Origin: UBA668 sp043721915
GTDB taxonomy: Bacteria > Actinomycetota > Acidimicrobiia > Acidimicrobiales > Ilumatobacteraceae
NCBI GenBank assembly: GCA_043721915.1
Contig: JAYSPV010000125.1
Coordinates: forward strand, 1-51,620
Direction of reading: 5' to 3'
Length of the DNA stretch: 51,620 nt
Positions 32,669 through 40,098 of this stretch are shown one piece after another. The notes beneath the pieces are model-generated. The model saw only the letters and a list, made by a program, of their open reading frames with translations. It was not told the DNA's origin and did not search any database. The position numbers were made by a program, and so were the translations under genes. Position 1 is the first letter of the stretch. Every line of letters begins with the position of its first letter.

Positions 32669-32755
32669 GGATACTCTCACATTCCGTCGAAGTTACCGCC
32701 GGAAACCTCTGCATGAGGGTTACGCACACCTGTGAGCAATGCTGTGGATAAAGTG
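32669..32755. other. parB-cwlM gap with a perfect DnaA box
   Basis: The 87-bp space between convergent genes holds TGTGGATAA at 32743-32751, the exact reverse of the consensus TTATCCACA. No clear terminator hairpin is visible. Confidence 0.7.
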
Positions 32756-33733
32756 TCAACGTTCGCGTAAGATCCACAGGTCAAGCGCGTGGAGGACGGC
32801 AGTCGCCAACTGTGGGGTGGCGTCGGTGACTGCGCGCACAGGGCCGAGCGTCATCAGTACCGCCGGCATGCGCGTCTCGCGCAACACCGGAAGACGCATC
32901 CCGCTGACAGCCGGCGCCATGCCGGCTACTCCGGCGAGCTGTTCGGCAATCAACTCCGCCAACTCGCGCCCTCCCGCTGACTCGAAGCCCGGCACCTGGT
33001 AGTAGTGGGCGATCGCGCTGGGCTCGGTGTGGCCCTCGAACCCGATGTAGACGTTGGCGCCGAAGTGGTTCGCAGCGACTGCCTGCGTCACCGCATCTGG
33101 TTCGTCCAGCGGCATCACGGTGGCGCCACGCTGGCGAAGCTCGCGGGCCAGTGTGCGGGTGAGTGCGCTGAGACCGCCGAACTGACCGAGCACCACCCGG
33201 CAGGTGGCCACTGACTCGAAGCCCGCCCGCAGGCGTTCGCGCTCGCGGACGGCGCCCACACCAGGCCCTGAACCGGTTTGGCCACTGACCCGAATGAGGA
33301 TGCGCAGTGTCTCGGGGCCGCACACGCCGTCGCTGGCCACACCGCAGTTCGATTGGAAGTCCTCCAAGGCCTGCGCCGTGCGCGGCCCGAAGATCCCGTC
33401 GACGCGTCCACAGTCGAAGCCCAGGCGCGCCAAATGTGACTGCAGGTCGGCGACATCGTCGCCGCGGATGTTCGGTGATGTCAGGTGCAGACCACGGTCG
33501 CCGAGCTTCCAGCTGGCTTCCACCAGGGCTGTCCAGGTGTGTTCGTCGCAGACACCGTCGGCACGCATGCCCCGGGCCTGCTGGAACCCGCGCACAGCGT
33601 GCTCCGTCGCAGCACAGAACGTGCCCGCCTCGGCACCGGTGGCGGGTACGAAGCCGGCAGCGCCGAGGCGACGTTGCAGATCGCGGATTGCCTCGCCGTG
33701 CTGACCGGGCGTCAGCGGGAAGTAGGCAGGAAT
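32756..33733 (-). CDS. cwlM: CwlM-like peptidoglycan-binding N-acetylmuramoyl-L-alanine amidase
   Basis: About 325 residues. Two peptidoglycan-binding domains (GQHGEAIRDLQRRLGAAGF; DDVADLQSHLARLGFDCGRV) precede an amidase-3 domain. The amidase keeps E in FEGHTEPSA but lacks a clear first HxGH-type ligand set. Mycobacterial CwlM is a regulator of MurA rather than a hydrolase, and the same place next to trxA supports that role. No ATG/GTG/TTG precedes the first domain: candidates are ATT 33733 (AGGAG 8 nt upstream) or CTG 33715, overlapping the trxA stop as CTGA. GTG 33595 would cut the domain. Confidence 0.85.
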   Translation of the reverse strand: MPAYFPLTPGQHGEAIRDLQRRLGAAGFVPATGAEAGTFCAATEHAVRGFQQARGMRADGVCDEHTWTALVEASWKLGDRGLHLTSPNIRGDDVADLQSHLARLGFDCGRVDGIFGPRTAQALEDFQSNCGVASDGVCGPETLRILIRVSGQTGSGPGVGAVRERERLRAGFESVATCRVVLGQFGGLSALTRTLARELRQRGATVMPLDEPDAVTQAVAANHFGANVYIGFEGHTEPSAIAHYYQVPGFESAGGRELAELIAEQLAGVAGMAPAVSGMRLPVLRETRMPAVLMTLGPVRAVTDATPQLATAVLHALDLWILRER

Positions 33734-34047
33734 TCGTTCAGCTCCTGAAGGAGTTGGCCCTTGCCCTTGGCGCCGACCAGACGCTTGCGCACCTCACCCT
33801 GATGGAAGACCAGCAGCGTGGGAATGCTCATCACGTTGAACCGCATGGCGATGTCGGGGTTCTCGTCGACGTTGAGCTTGGCGATGGTGATGCCCGGCTG
33901 CTCGGAGGCGATCTCGCCGAGGATCGGGGCGATCATCTTGCAGGGACCACACCATTCGGCCCAGAAGTCGACGAGGATTGGCTTGTCGCTGGAAGCGACG
34001 GTCTCATCGAAGGTGGAGGTGGTAAGGGTGACGATGCCATCGGCCAT
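33712..34047 (-). CDS. trxA: Thioredoxin
   Basis: An 111-residue thioredoxin with the active site FWAEWCGPCKM (residues about 29-39) and the cis-Pro loop MSIPTLLVF. It reduces protein disulfides using electrons from TrxB. ATG 34047 has AAAGGA 7 nt upstream. It lies 73 nt after trxB and overlaps the proposed cwlM coding region at its end. This is trxC in mycobacterial naming. Confidence 0.98.
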   Translation of the reverse strand: MADGIVTLTTSTFDETVASSDKPILVDFWAEWCGPCKMIAPILGEIASEQPGITIAKLNVDENPDIAMRFNVMSIPTLLVFHQGEVRKRLVGAKGKGQLLQELNEFLPTSR

Positions 34048-34120
34048 GGCTGGTCCTTTCGCTGGGGAACGTGATGCTATCGCCCTACAACCGGTCGGGC
34101 AGGCACATGATTCCGCGTGG

Positions 34121-35077
34121 TCAGGTGTGTGACGCGTGACCGTTGGCCTCGAGCCAACGCTCGGCGTCGATCGCGGCGGTGCAGCCGCTCCCGGCGGCAG
34201 TGATCGCCTGGCGGTAGGTGTGGTCCTGTACGTCGCCACAGGCGAACACGCCATCGACGTCGGTGAACGACGAGCCCGCTCTGGTGATCAGGTACCCGTT
34301 GTCCTCCATCGCCAGCACGCCCTTGAACAGATCGGTGTTGGGGCGGTGGCCGATGGCGACGAACAGGCCGGTGACCGGCAGCGTGCGGACCTCGCCGGTG
34401 CGCACGTCGCGTACGACGGCGCCCTCCAGCTTGTCGGTGCCGAGCAGATCGTCCACCACCGTGTTCCACACGATCTCGATCTTGGGGTTGTTGAACGCTC
34501 GATCCTGCATGATCTTGCTGGCCCGCAGCTCGTCGCGGCGCACGATCAGGCTCACCTTGGAGGCGAACTTGGTGAGGAAGCCGGCTTCTTCGATGGCACT
34601 GTCGCCACCGCCGACCACGGCGATCTCGTGGCCGCGGAAGAAGAACCCATCACAGGTGGCGCAGGTGGACAGACCGTGGCCCATCAGCCGGGTCTCTGCC
34701 TCGAGGTTGAGCAACAGGCTCTGGGCGCCGGTGGAAACGATGACAGCGTCGGCGGTGTGCTGTTGCTCGCGCACCCACACCTTGTACGGACGCTCGCTGA
34801 AATCGACGGCAGTGACCTTCTCAGTGAGGAACTCGGCGCCGAACTTGGCTGCCTGCTCGCGCATGCGGATCATCAGGTCGGGGCCCATGATGCCGTCCGG
34901 GAAGCCCGGGAAGTTCTCGACCTCGGTGGTGAGCATCAGCTGACCCCCTGGCTGATCGCTGGTGCTGCTCGGTTCGCCTTCGATGACCAGAGGGCTCAGG
35001 CTCGCCCGGGCGGTGTAGATGGCGGCGGTGAGGCCTGCCGGGCCCGAGCCGATGATGACGATCGGGTGATGGCTCAT
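34121..35077 (-). CDS. trxB: Thioredoxin-disulfide reductase
   Basis: A 318-residue FAD/NADPH disulfide reductase. The FAD fold starts IVIIGSGPAGLTAAIY; the redox site is CATCDG; the NADPH fold has VVGGGDSAIEEA; and FACGDVQDHTYRQA closes the FAD site. It reduces the TrxA encoded next to it. ATG 35077 overlaps the stop of the upstream membrane-protein gene as ATGA. Confidence 0.98.
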   Translation of the reverse strand: MSHHPIVIIGSGPAGLTAAIYTARASLSPLVIEGEPSSTSDQPGGQLMLTTEVENFPGFPDGIMGPDLMIRMREQAAKFGAEFLTEKVTAVDFSERPYKVWVREQQHTADAVIVSTGAQSLLLNLEAETRLMGHGLSTCATCDGFFFRGHEIAVVGGGDSAIEEAGFLTKFASKVSLIVRRDELRASKIMQDRAFNNPKIEIVWNTVVDDLLGTDKLEGAVVRDVRTGEVRTLPVTGLFVAIGHRPNTDLFKGVLAMEDNGYLITRAGSSFTDVDGVFACGDVQDHTYRQAITAAGSGCTAAIDAERWLEANGHASHT

Positions 35078-35406
35078 GCGTGCTGCTCGTCCTTGGCGCG
35101 ACGGGCGCGCAGCGCAATGAAACCGCTGAGCATCAGGAGCATGCCGAGCGCGAGGTAGGACATCCACACTGCCCGGCCGTGGCTCACCCAGAAGCCGAGG
35201 ATCTCGCGGAAGGTGCCGAGCAGCAGGATCACGACGAGAGGAAGTGCGACGAGCGCGGCGATCAGCGCCAGCACCCCGAAGACAACGCCACGGGAGGCCT
35301 TGACAGCGTTGTCGGTGGCGACGGTGCGGACCTTGCCGACGACTCGCTCGACCGTGTCGGCGAGGTCGGGGGCCCAGTTGGGATCGGTGAAGGGGTTACC
35401 CGGCAT
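35074..35406 (-). CDS. Small two-helix membrane protein
   Basis: A 110-residue protein. An N-terminal soluble region (PNWAPDLADTVERVVGKVRTVA) is followed by two hydrophobic helices, one from about residue 40 (GVVFGVLALIAALVALPLVV) and one near 80, joined by FREILGFWVSHGRAVW, with a basic tail. It resembles small proteins found upstream of trxB in actinobacteria, but no function is known. Coupling to trxB is tight (ATGA). Confidence 0.8.
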   Translation of the reverse strand: MPGNPFTDPNWAPDLADTVERVVGKVRTVATDNAVKASRGVVFGVLALIAALVALPLVVILLLGTFREILGFWVSHGRAVWMSYLALGMLLMLSGFIALRARRAKDEQHA

Positions 35407-35447
35407 GGCGTGAGCCTACCCGCGGTGAGGTGGCCGTGGGGAGGGCG

Positions 35448-36095
35448 TCACCACAGGCTGAGCGCCAGCGAGGCGATGGCGCCGTGATAGGTGATCATCA
35501 CCGCGGGGCCCATCCAGCCGTGCGGGCTGACGAACTGACGCCAGCCCAACAGCGCGTCACTGACGACGAACAGGGTGGTGCCGGCGACGACCCACGGTTG
35601 ACCCGTTGCCCAACCGCAGATCGCCATCGATGAGATCACAGTGAGGTAGGCGAGCACGGGCATGCGCAGGGCAGCATCCTGCGCCGCTGCCGCGGCGACG
35701 ATGCGCCGTCCGGCGGTGGCGATGAGGAGAGCCGCCAGGACGCCGGCGCCGGCGCCGAGCCACCAATCGGACATGCCGTACTGCGCGAAGAGTGCGATGA
35801 ACACGAGATGGCCGAGCAGGAAGCACGCGAGACCGATCACGAACTTGTCGATGACCGGCATGAGGGCGACGTCACCGCACAGGCACAACATCAATGCCAC
35901 GACAGCGATGGTGATGTGCGACGCGGGCGCACCCGACACGAGCGCGAGGCCGATCACGAGCAGCGTGGTGAGCGGCTTCGTCCAGGTCTCGATGCGGTCG
36001 TTCTCGCGCACTCGCGACCACCAGTTGGCGAGTGCCGCGACTGCGGTGGCGACGAGCAGTATGACCTGCACGGTGACCTGCACGGTGACCTGCAC
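35448..36095 (-). CDS. YhhN-family membrane protein (lysoplasmalogenase-like)
   Basis: A 215-residue, eight-helix membrane protein. The family features are TKPLTTLLVIGLAL, CLCGDVALM (conserved GD in a membrane helix), FLLGHLVFIALF and the late LFVVSDALLGW. Eukaryotic TMEM86 relatives hydrolyse vinyl-ether lysoplasmalogens; a bacterial substrate is unproven. GTG 36095 is favoured because GAGG lies 6 nt upstream, but GTGs at 36083 and 36071 repeat the same start context in a 12-bp tandem repeat. Confidence 0.85.
   Translation of the reverse strand: MQVTVQVTVQVILLVATAVAALANWWSRVRENDRIETWTKPLTTLLVIGLALVSGAPASHITIAVVALMLCLCGDVALMPVIDKFVIGLACFLLGHLVFIALFAQYGMSDWWLGAGAGVLAALLIATAGRRIVAAAAAQDAALRMPVLAYLTVISSMAICGWATGQPWVVAGTTLFVVSDALLGWRQFVSPHGWMGPAVMITYHGAIASLALSLW
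36062..36095 (-). repeat. 12-bp tandem repeat at the start of the YhhN gene
   Basis: GTGCAGGTCACC occurs twice in a row and then partly again (GTGCAGGTCA) on the minus strand, supplying three in-frame GTG codons, each followed by the same residues. Copy-number changes would add or remove start codons without shifting frame. Confidence 0.9.
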
Positions 36096-36103
36096 GACAG
36101 GCC

Positions 36104-36913
36104 TCAGGGGGCGGCGCTGACGAGCACCGTGCAGTCGTCGGCGATCGCGCTGGTCACACCGGTGACCGTATCGCGTGCGGCGATCCCGAACATGCCGTCG
36201 TAGAAGATGTCGGCGAGATACACCTGGGTGTCGCTGAGGCAGGCCACGGCTGCGCCGTGGGACGAGGCCGTGCGCTGGTCGATGTTGCTGGCGGGGACGC
36301 CGGCGGCAGGGTCTGCGTCGTTCGCGGCGGGCGAGGGCAGTGCTGCCAGATCTGCGGGCGTGTTGATCACGGTTGCGACACTGCCCGCCGAATTGATCGA
36401 GCCGATCGTGGATGGTGGAGCCATTGCGGGAACGGACTCTGCGGCGCTCTCGACTTGTACGTCGCCACCACCGACGGCGTCCATCTGGGTCTTCGCAGCG
36501 CTGTCGGCGCTGGACGAACTGTCGCTCTTGCCACCGAGTTGGGTGATGCCGAGACCGACGACGCCGAGCACGGCAACGGCGGCTGCGACGCCCATCACTC
36601 GGGAAGGCCACCGCCGCCGAGATGCGAGGGAGATGACAGGCGCAGACGCTGCAGGTTCGAGATCGGCAGCGCAGGCAGCGGGCGCGACCTGTTGCTCGTC
36701 GAACACGGCGAGCGCTGCGGCCAGCGCGGCTTCGCGAGCTGCGATCGGTGCGGGAGGAACATCAGCGAGTTGCGTGCGCACCGACTGGAACGCGGCAACC
36801 ATCGCCTGCAGTTGCGCTGTGGCGGCCACATCGGCGCGTGCGTCCGGGCTGTTGTCGCCATCGAGGTGGCTGCTGGCCAACTCGTGCAGGGAGGTGAGGT
36901 CGTCGTCGTTCAT
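36104..36913 (-). CDS. Anti-sigma-factor-like single-pass membrane protein
   Basis: A 269-residue protein. A cytoplasmic N-terminal region of about 105 residues (LTSLHELASSHLDGD) lacks the His/Cys zinc motif of ZAS anti-sigma factors. One transmembrane helix lies near residues 107-125 (MGVAAAVAVLGVVGLGI). The outer part is Ser/Ala-rich and ends in a compact domain with two Cys. It overlaps the upstream ECF sigma gene by 4 nt, which makes it the likely cognate anti-sigma factor, as Rv3912/RsmA is for SigM. Confidence 0.75.
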   Translation of the reverse strand: MNDDDLTSLHELASSHLDGDNSPDARADVAATAQLQAMVAAFQSVRTQLADVPPAPIAAREAALAAALAVFDEQQVAPAACAADLEPAASAPVISLASRRRWPSRVMGVAAAVAVLGVVGLGITQLGGKSDSSSSADSAAKTQMDAVGGGDVQVESAAESVPAMAPPSTIGSINSAGSVATVINTPADLAALPSPAANDADPAAGVPASNIDQRTASSHGAAVACLSDTQVYLADIFYDGMFGIAARDTVTGVTSAIADDCTVLVSAAP

Positions 36914-37524
36914 GGCGAATCAGTCGGGGCAGAGGTTGGACGATCAGCGAGGGCGTCGCGGTTCCCGTCGGCGCGGGAAATTGTTGCTGCCAGCAATCCG
37001 CGACCTCGCGCGATGCGGCTCTTGACAGTGCCGATCGGCACGTCCAGCACGGCGGCGATCTCCGCGTAGTCGAGGTCGCCCACGTCGCGCAGCACCACGG
37101 GGATGCGGAAGTCCTCGGGAAGCGCAGCCAGCGCAGCGTCGATCAGGTAACGATCACCGAGCTGTTCGATCCGCACGCCGGAGTCAGGGTCGGCGACCTC
37201 GTGGGAAGGACCTTCGTCGTCCCGGTCGCGGCCAGCGACGAGTGGACGCCGCCGCCGCCGGCGGAGCTCGTCGAGGCTGGCGTTGGTCGCGATGCGGTAG
37301 GCCCATGTGCCGAACGAGGCGCGCCCGTCGAAACGGGCGAGACCGCGCACCATCGCGATCATCGCCTCCTGAGCGGCGTCGGCGGCGTCGGCATCGTTGC
37401 CGGTGATTCTGCGGCAGACCGCATAGACACGGTCGTAGTGGCGGCGGAACAGGTGGTCGAGCGCGCTCCGATCACCGCCTTGGGCTGCAGCCACGAGCGC
37501 GCGGTCGTCGAGTGGCGCAGCCAT
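36910..37524 (-). CDS. ECF RNA polymerase sigma factor, SigM-like
   Basis: A 204-residue sigma-70 factor of the extracytoplasmic-function type. Region 2 is LFRRHYDRVYAVCRRIT to FDGRASFGTWAYRIATNASLD; region 4 is LPEDFRIPVVLRDVGDLDYAEIA and VPIGTVKSRIARGR. An Arg-rich linker joins them. The place beside the kinase gene and trxB is that of sigM in mycobacteria, so an envelope or disulfide-stress response is inferred. ATG 37524 lies 49 nt after the kinase gene. Confidence 0.92.
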   Translation of the reverse strand: MAAPLDDRALVAAAQGGDRSALDHLFRRHYDRVYAVCRRITGNDADAADAAQEAMIAMVRGLARFDGRASFGTWAYRIATNASLDELRRRRRRPLVAGRDRDDEGPSHEVADPDSGVRIEQLGDRYLIDAALAALPEDFRIPVVLRDVGDLDYAEIAAVLDVPIGTVKSRIARGRGLLAATISRADGNRDALADRPTSAPTDSP

Positions 37525-37572
37525 GAAGCGCAGGCTAGTGCCCGCCGGCGAGCCGGTGGAGGCGCGCCCCGT

Positions 37573-39363
37573 TCAGTTGAGGCTGATCTCGTTGATGACG
37601 CCACGGAACGGGTTGTCGGTGCAACCCTCGTCAGTGGCCAACTCGTTGAACGACACCAGCACGTAACGAGCGGGCGCGACCAGCTCCACAGCGACCGCCG
37701 CGGCCTCCTGGCCGTCGAAGGAGCCCACGGCGTCGCCCCAACCGGCGAACGAGCTTGGTGCATCGCTGTCGCCGGACGCGAAGACCTTCAACTGGTACGG
37801 CGCGCTGCCGATGGCAACCGTGAAGGTGCCGCTGCGGGCGCTGCCGAGATCGACGATCAACCCGACACCCTGCTTGCCCCCGAGGAAACGGTCGCTGTAG
37901 CAGACGGTCTTCCAGGCGGTGGTGAGATCGTTGTCGGTGACGAGACCGGCGAGTTCGTCGCGCTCCACGTCGTCACCGTCGGGGTCGAACGTGCGCACGG
38001 ACAACGACGCGGGCGCCAGGCCCGCACTCTCGGTGGACGGCGTGGACTGGCCCGGGACGGTGGTGGTGGCCGGCGTGGATCCCTGCGGGTCCTCGTTGCC
38101 CATCGTGACCCACAGCACAAGACCGACGATGAAGGCCGCCAGCAGCAGGCCACCGACGACCACCATCGATGGGGTGCGGTTCTGTTCGAACTTGCGGTTC
38201 GGCTGCTGGCGTGGCCGCGAGGTGGACGGCGGGGTGCGATCGACGCGCACGGGCGCACCGGCGGCTCGGCCGGGACGCACTGGCTGGTAACCGCCGACAG
38301 GCGTGACGTTGCGGTTGCTCGACACGGGGCTGGTTCGACGTGGCACCGTGTCGCGGGCCGAGGACGGCGGGCCGGAGCGCGCGCCGGGGCCGGTGGCACT
38401 CGGGATGGTGGCGGCGCCTCCGGGTGGCGTGCCCGTGCGAGACAGATCCCGGCTGGTGTCGCCCGTGACGTCGTGGCGCGGTTGGCCGGCGATGCGCTGC
38501 AACTCGTTGCGCACCTCGGCGCCGGTGGCGTAGCGCTCCTCGGGCTTGCGGTGCAGCAGGCGATGGATCAGTTGGGCGAGGCCGTAGGGCAGGGTGGGCC
38601 GCAGCCGGGTCAGATCGGTTGGATCACGGTTGAGCCGGGCGAGGGCCGTGTCGGCATCGGTCTCTCCGAGGAACGGCACTCGGCCGGCGAGGCACTCGTA
38701 GAGCACCAGACCCAGCGAGTAGAGGTCGGCGCGGCCGTCGAGCTTTCTGCCGCGCACCTGCTCGGGCGAGAGGTACTTCGCGGTGCCCATCATCACGTTC
38801 GGACTGGTGAGGTCCTCCTCGTTGCTGCCGAGGCCCTTGGCAATGCCGAAGTCGGTGAGCAGCACCCGTCCGTCGGAGGTGATGAGGATGTTGCCCGGCT
38901 TGATGTCACGGTGCACCAGGTGGGCCTGGTGGGCGCATTCGAGAGCCGCCGCGACACACGCACCGATGTGCATGGTGAGGTCCGGGCTGAGTCGCTTCTG
39001 CTCGTCGAGCAGTTGGCGCAGGCTCTTGCCGTTGACCAGCTGCATGACGACGGCTTGGCGTCGCTCGGCACCGATCGTGTCCTCGATGGTGTCCTCGATG
39101 GTGTCGTAGATCGCGACGATGTTGGGGTGGCTCAGCTGAGCCACCGCGATGGCCTCGCGGCGGAAGCGTTCGGCGACGATCGGGTCGGCGGCCAGGGCCG
39201 GCTTGAGGAGCTTGACGGCCACCTGGCGAGCGAGCAGGAGGTCGGTGCCGAGCCACACCTCCGCCATGCCACCTTGCGCGAGTCGTCGCTCCAGCCGGTA
39301 GCGCTGGGCGAGGATGGCGGGCGGCAGCGAGGGTGGGTTCGCGCCAGGCGAGGTGGGAGACAT
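37573..39363 (-). CDS. Transmembrane Ser/Thr protein kinase with MviN-type extracellular domain
   Basis: A 596-residue protein. The kinase domain spans about 22-290: glycine loop AQGGMAEVW (29-37), VAVK with K51, alphaC E70, catalytic HRDIKPGN (D153), DFG (D171) and YLSPEQ in place of APE. A Pro/Arg-rich linker of about 100 residues, one membrane helix near 400-420 and a C-terminal discoidin/galactose-binding-like domain with paired Cys (VCYS; EGCTDNPF) follow. Mycobacterial MviN (Rv3910) at this locus fuses MurJ to a pseudokinase and such a domain; here MurJ is absent and the kinase looks active. The longer start at 39396 is less likely. Confidence 0.9.
   Translation of the reverse strand: MSPTSPGANPPSLPPAILAQRYRLERRLAQGGMAEVWLGTDLLLARQVAVKLLKPALAADPIVAERFRREAIAVAQLSHPNIVAIYDTIEDTIEDTIGAERRQAVVMQLVNGKSLRQLLDEQKRLSPDLTMHIGACVAAALECAHQAHLVHRDIKPGNILITSDGRVLLTDFGIAKGLGSNEEDLTSPNVMMGTAKYLSPEQVRGRKLDGRADLYSLGLVLYECLAGRVPFLGETDADTALARLNRDPTDLTRLRPTLPYGLAQLIHRLLHRKPEERYATGAEVRNELQRIAGQPRHDVTGDTSRDLSRTGTPPGGAATIPSATGPGARSGPPSSARDTVPRRTSPVSSNRNVTPVGGYQPVRPGRAAGAPVRVDRTPPSTSRPRQQPNRKFEQNRTPSMVVVGGLLLAAFIVGLVLWVTMGNEDPQGSTPATTTVPGQSTPSTESAGLAPASLSVRTFDPDGDDVERDELAGLVTDNDLTTAWKTVCYSDRFLGGKQGVGLIVDLGSARSGTFTVAIGSAPYQLKVFASGDSDAPSSFAGWGDAVGSFDGQEAAAVAVELVAPARYVLVSFNELATDEGCTDNPFRGVINEISLN
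39077..39100 (-). repeat. Two-copy 12-bp tandem repeat in the kinase gene
   Basis: GTGTCCTCGATG occurs twice in direct succession and is preceded and followed by partial copies. On the coding strand it yields DTIEDTIEDTI at residues 87-97, a loop after the alphaC helix of the kinase N-lobe. The reading frame is kept. Confidence 0.9.
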
Positions 39364-39441
39364 GTCCGCTCGTCGACGATAGTGGCGGGCGGCCACCGTT
39401 GTCGGGCAATCGGCGGTGCGGTCACCGCCCGGACCGGCTGT

Positions 39442-40098
39442 TCAGCCGCTGACGCGCCCAGTCTCGTAGGCCCACATCGCGATCTCCACGCGGTTGCGGG
39501 CACCGAGCTTGGTCATCAAGCTGGCGATGTGGGTCTTGGCGGTGCTGAGGCTGATGTGCAGGTCGGCGGCGATCTCCGCGTTGGTGCGGCCCTTCGCGAC
39601 CGTGAGGAGCACCTCCTCCTCCCTGTCGGTCAGCGCCTCGGTCGGCTGTGGCGGTTGCAATGCTCGCGCGTGTTGCGCGAAGCCGGCGAGCAGCCTGACT
39701 GTGACGCTGGGGGCAATGAGCGCGTCGCCCTCGGCCGCGGCGTGCACGGCCTGTACCAGCAGTTCCGGGCCGCAGTCCTTGAGGAGGAACCCGCGTGCGC
39801 CCGCGCGCAGCGCGCCGTGGACGTACTCGTCGAGATCGAAGGTGGTGATGATCACGATCGCCATCGGGTCGGCGACCTGTGGGCCGGCCAACTGACGGGT
39901 GGCCTCGATCCCGTCCATCTCCGGCATGCGGATGTCGAACAGGCACACGTCGGGCCGCAACTGGCGGGCGATGGCGACGGCCTCACGACCATTGGCCGCT
40001 TCTCCGACCACCTCGATGTCGGGCTGCGCGTCGAGGATCATCGCCAGCCCGGTGCGAACGAGGAGTTGATCGTCGGCGACGACGACGCGGATGGTCAC
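39442..40098 (-). CDS. NarL/FixJ-family response regulator
   Basis: A 218-residue regulator. The receiver domain shows VVVADDQLLVRTGL, the phospho-acceptor Asp in CLFDIRMPEMDG and the conserved Lys in LLKDCG. A LuxR-type helix-turn-helix follows (LTDREEEVLLTVAKGRTNAEIAADL split with LSTAKTHIASLMTKLG). Its start overlaps the upstream kinase gene (ATGA). It probably controls the divergent MMPL/DUF4389 operon; a small inverted repeat in that gap is a candidate site. Confidence 0.95.
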   Translation of the reverse strand: MTIRVVVADDQLLVRTGLAMILDAQPDIEVVGEAANGREAVAIARQLRPDVCLFDIRMPEMDGIEATRQLAGPQVADPMAIVIITTFDLDEYVHGALRAGARGFLLKDCGPELLVQAVHAAAEGDALIAPSVTVRLLAGFAQHARALQPPQPTEALTDREEEVLLTVAKGRTNAEIAADLHISLSTAKTHIASLMTKLGARNRVEIAMWAYETGRVSG

